Of a stretch of 51,819 nt of DNA, positions 49,946-51,819 are shown piece after piece; positions within the stretch are counted from its first letter, which is position 1; each line of letters opens with the position of its first letter. The DNA comes from Bacillota bacterium. Its GTDB lineage: Bacteria > Bacillota > DSM-12270 > Thermacetogeniales > Thermacetogeniaceae. Below the pieces are notes generated by a model. It saw nothing but the letters and a program-made list of their open reading frames with translations, had not been told where the DNA came from and did no database searches. The stretch lies in assembly GCA_029907475.1 (NCBI GenBank), contig JARYLU010000019.1:1-51819 (forward strand), read 5' to 3'. A program made the position numbers and the translations under genes.

Positions 49946-50899
49946 ATGGAATACCGCTCGCTGGGAAGAACCGGTCTTACAGTTTCCCGCCTTTGCTTTG
50001 GGGTACTCACAATAGGACCTTTGCAAGCTAATTTACCCCCAACCGAGGGTGTGGCACTTCTTAAATATGCCTTTACCCGGGGGGTTAATTTTTTTGATAC
50101 AGCAGAAATTTACGGGACTTACCCGTATCTCAAACTCCTGCATCAGGAAGTCAAAAGCGATCAGTTGGTAATAGCCACAAAATCTTATGCCTGTACCGCA
50201 TCCGGGATGGAGAAGAGTTTAGAGAAGGCGCGCCGGGAACTCAACCGTGATGTGATTGATGTTTTTCTTCTTCACGAACAGGAATCATCCCTGACTTTGA
50301 AGGGGCACCGGGAAGCGCTGGATTTTCTTGTTGGCGCAAAGGAAAGAGGACTTGTTCGAGCTGTCGGAATTTCAACCCATACCATAGCCGGCGTACGCGC
50401 CGCCCTGACGTTCCCCGAAATCGAGGTCATTCACCCTTTGTTTAACATCCGGGGGTTGGGAATTAGAGACGGGGATCGCAACCAAATGCTTGAAGCGATT
50501 AAAACTGCTAAAGCTTTAGGAAAAGGGATTTATATAATGAAGTCTTTGGGGGGAGGCCATCTCCTTCACGAAGCAGAATATGCGCTGAGGTTTTCCTTCA
50601 GGCAGCAGGTTGCGGACGCGGTTGCCGTTGGAATGAAGACAAGGGAAGAAATAGACTTTAATGTCAGGATTGCAGAAAATCTGCCTGTACCGGAAGATTT
50701 GAAGGTCAGGGTTTCCCGGCAGAAACGCAAACTCCACATCGAGGATTATTGTGAAGGGTGCGGGGAATGTGCCTTAAATTGCCCCCAGCAGGCTTTGGTT
50801 TTAGGCCCTGATCGAAAAATGCATGTACGGGAAGAGGACTGTTTACTTTGCGGCTATTGTGCCAGAGCATGCCCTTTATTTTGCATTAAGGTATTTTGA
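49946..50899 (+). CDS. Aldo/keto reductase with C-terminal 2x[4Fe-4S] domain
   Basis: The 317-residue protein joins an aldo/keto reductase barrel (residues 1 to about 255: SLGRTGLTVSRLCFG, FFDTAEIYG with the Tyr and Asp of the tetrad, ATKSYACTASGMEKSL, HEQES) to a ferredoxin domain with CEGCGECALNCP and CLLCGYCARACP. The tail suggests electron exchange with ferredoxin instead of only NADPH. Typical substrates are unknown. It sits between ireB and ruvX, which are normally next to each other. Confidence 0.9.
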   Translation: MEYRSLGRTGLTVSRLCFGVLTIGPLQANLPPTEGVALLKYAFTRGVNFFDTAEIYGTYPYLKLLHQEVKSDQLVIATKSYACTASGMEKSLEKARRELNRDVIDVFLLHEQESSLTLKGHREALDFLVGAKERGLVRAVGISTHTIAGVRAALTFPEIEVIHPLFNIRGLGIRDGDRNQMLEAIKTAKALGKGIYIMKSLGGGHLLHEAEYALRFSFRQQVADAVAVGMKTREEIDFNVRIAENLPVPEDLKVRVSRQKRKLHIEDYCEGCGECALNCPQQALVLGPDRKMHVREEDCLLCGYCARACPLFCIKVF

Positions 50900-50908
50900 G
50901 GCGAAGAG

Positions 50909-51349
50909 ATGCGAATCATGGGACTTGACCTGGGAAAACGGCGCATTGGTGTCGCGGTTAGCGACGAACTGGGAATTACCGCACAGGCTTTGAGGACGAT
51001 CGAACGGGGGCGTTTCCAGGACGATCTGGAGGCAATTCGCGCCCTGGTCCAGGGATATCAGGTAGAAGAAATTGTGATCGGGCTGCCGCGCCATATGACC
51101 GGGAGAGTGGGCAAGGAAGGGGAAGAGATCGTTGCCTTTGGAAAGGAATTAGAAAAGTATTTAAGTGTGCCTGTGGTTTTTTGGGACGAACGCTTATCTA
51201 CAGTTGCTGCTGAAAAGAGTTTAATTGCCGGCGCTCTTACCAGGTCTCGGAGGCGCAAGATTATCGATCAGGTTGCGGCAAGCTGGATATTAGGAGGGTA
51301 TTTAACCTGGCGTCGAAAGCGCCCGGATACGACAGAAGAAGATTTCTGA
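50909..51349 (+). CDS. ruvX: RuvX/YqgF family nuclease (16S pre-rRNA processing or Holliday resolvase-like)
   Basis: The 146-residue RNase-H-fold protein has MGLDLGKRRIGVAVSD at the start (a catalytic Asp in DLG), EEIVIGLPRHMTG, and DERLSTVAAEKSL near the end. Homologs process the 5' end of 16S rRNA and were first proposed as Holliday junction resolvases. The ATG at 50909 is used, and ATG at 50918 is a close alternative. It follows the reductase by 9 bases. The DUF1292 gene lies downstream, a common clostridial and Bacillus order. Confidence 0.92.
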   Translation: MRIMGLDLGKRRIGVAVSDELGITAQALRTIERGRFQDDLEAIRALVQGYQVEEIVIGLPRHMTGRVGKEGEEIVAFGKELEKYLSVPVVFWDERLSTVAAEKSLIAGALTRSRRRKIIDQVAASWILGGYLTWRRKRPDTTEEDF

Positions 51350-51435
51350 AGGACGGGATGGGGCCACAGGTGTATAGTTTAGCCTGCAGAGGGGAAATAA
51401 TGAGGTTAGCCTAAAAAATACGGAGGTGTTTCCAG

Positions 51436-51696
51436 TTGGCTTTTAACGAGGAGGAAACTATTGTTCTCACCGATGAGGGGGGGCAGGAACACGAATTCAA
51501 TCTGGTCGACATTATTACCGTGGATGGGGAGGAGTACGCGATTCTCCAGCCTGTAGAAGAGGATGAAGCAATTATTTTAAAGTTTGGGATAGACGAGGAC
51601 GGAAACGAAGTCCTCTGTGACATCGAAGATGATGAAGAGTGGGAACGGGTTGCCGACGCCTGGCAGGAGATGCTTGAAGAAGGGGACGAAATTTAG
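51436..51696 (+). CDS. DUF1292 domain protein
   Basis: The 86-residue acidic protein has the DUF1292 pattern: IVLTDEGGQEHEFNLVDIIT, YAILQPVEEDEAIILKF and a Glu-rich C-terminus with WERVADAWQEML. It is common next to ruvX and ireB in Firmicutes, and its function is unknown. TTG at 51436 follows GGAGGTG by 7 bases. No terminator is seen after it within the window. Confidence 0.9.
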   Translation: MAFNEEETIVLTDEGGQEHEFNLVDIITVDGEEYAILQPVEEDEAIILKFGIDEDGNEVLCDIEDDEEWERVADAWQEMLEEGDEI

Positions 51697-51819
51697 TTAG
51701 ATTCCGCTGAAAAAGTCAGCCAAAAAGTTCCTTGAAAATGCATATAAATCAAGGGATTCCGGCTCCTGTGGCGAATTGTTTAAGTAGAGGAAAACAAAAC
51801 AAAAGCCCAGGAGGAAATC
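51697..51819 (+). other. Right edge: leader and ribosome site of a gene outside the window
   Basis: After DUF1292 the last 123 bases hold no gene. The sequence ends in CCCAGGAGGAAATC, a strong ribosome site (AGGAGG near 51809-51814), so a start codon should follow just outside. The stretch from about 51700 (TTCCGCTGAAAAAGTCAG) reads like the left end of an insertion sequence. That is a recollection-level guess. Confidence 0.4.

Overview
The window is a 51.8 kb chromosomal stretch of what looks like an anaerobic, endospore-forming, probably thermophilic clostridium of the Peptococcaceae/Thermoanaerobacterales type (for example Desulfotomaculum, Moorella or Thermacetogenium relatives). The genus is inference. 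It rests on strong GGAGG ribosome sites with many TTG/GTG starts, spore-associated families (YtaF, a BofC C-terminal domain), a CooT-like nickel protein, archaeal-style homocysteine synthesis genes, IreB and the AlaS-IreB-RuvX neighbourhood. Almost everything is read rightwards. Leftward genes form small islands at 19.5-20.4, 22.5-23.2, 28.0-31.0 and 31.5-31.7 kb. No CRISPR array, complete prophage or intact insertion sequence was seen.

Layout. 0-0.35 kb: end of an rRNA operon (23S 3' end, 5S, terminator). 0.4-3.9 kb: glycogen debranching enzyme, nicotinamidase, DUF3842, CooT-like protein, TatA. 3.9-6.6 kb: a SAM-I (S-box) riboswitch with its terminator, controlling a three-gene sulfide-to-homocysteine operon (DUF39, NIL-ferredoxin, UPF0280). 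6.6-18.8 kb: nadE, yebC, a BofC-like protein, CapA-like protein, polA-mutM-ytaF-coaE-lytic transglycosylase, nicotinate phosphoribosyltransferase, a solitary peptide-type binding protein, and an FmdB zinc ribbon. 18.9-23.2 kb: tRNA-Leu with an integrase relic, leftward ferredoxin and HEPN genes, gltX followed by tRNA-Gln and tRNA-Glu, a TnpA relic, and a leftward rhomboid protease. 23.4-25.3 kb: mnmG.

25.3-31.1 kb is the most system-like part. A Fur-type box lies inside a near-consensus promoter ahead of a split feoB, a small Cys-rich protein and feoA. Convergent with it is a ChlD-like VWA plus ChlI-like AAA+ pair, whose own leftward promoter also carries a Fur-like box over its -10. The sequence therefore suggests two convergent, possibly iron-controlled operons.

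31.2-32.6 kb holds small poorly known genes, including a 54-residue leftward gene whose ribosome-site region is tandemly duplicated. 32.7-40.3 kb is a sugar-polymer and signalling block: a DUF4912 protein, a GH57-glycosyltransferase fusion, a nucleotidyltransferase with a cut-short phosphomannomutase tail, a histidine kinase and a sigma-54 activator. 40.3-51.8 kb is housekeeping: trxA, rarA, nifS-mnmA, PRC-barrel and small zinc-ribbon genes, an AI-2E-type permease, alaS, ireB, a ferredoxin-tailed aldo/keto reductase, ruvX and DUF1292. The window ends just after a ribosome site for a gene outside it.

Recurring themes are NAD salvage and synthesis (pncA, pncB, nadE), sulfur handling (homocysteine operon, nifS, mnmA), tRNA charging and modification (gltX, alaS, mnmG, mnmA, tRNAs), metals (feo, CooT) and glucan metabolism (debranching enzyme, GH57-GT fusion). 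All assignments come from reading the sequence and recalling families. No database search was run.
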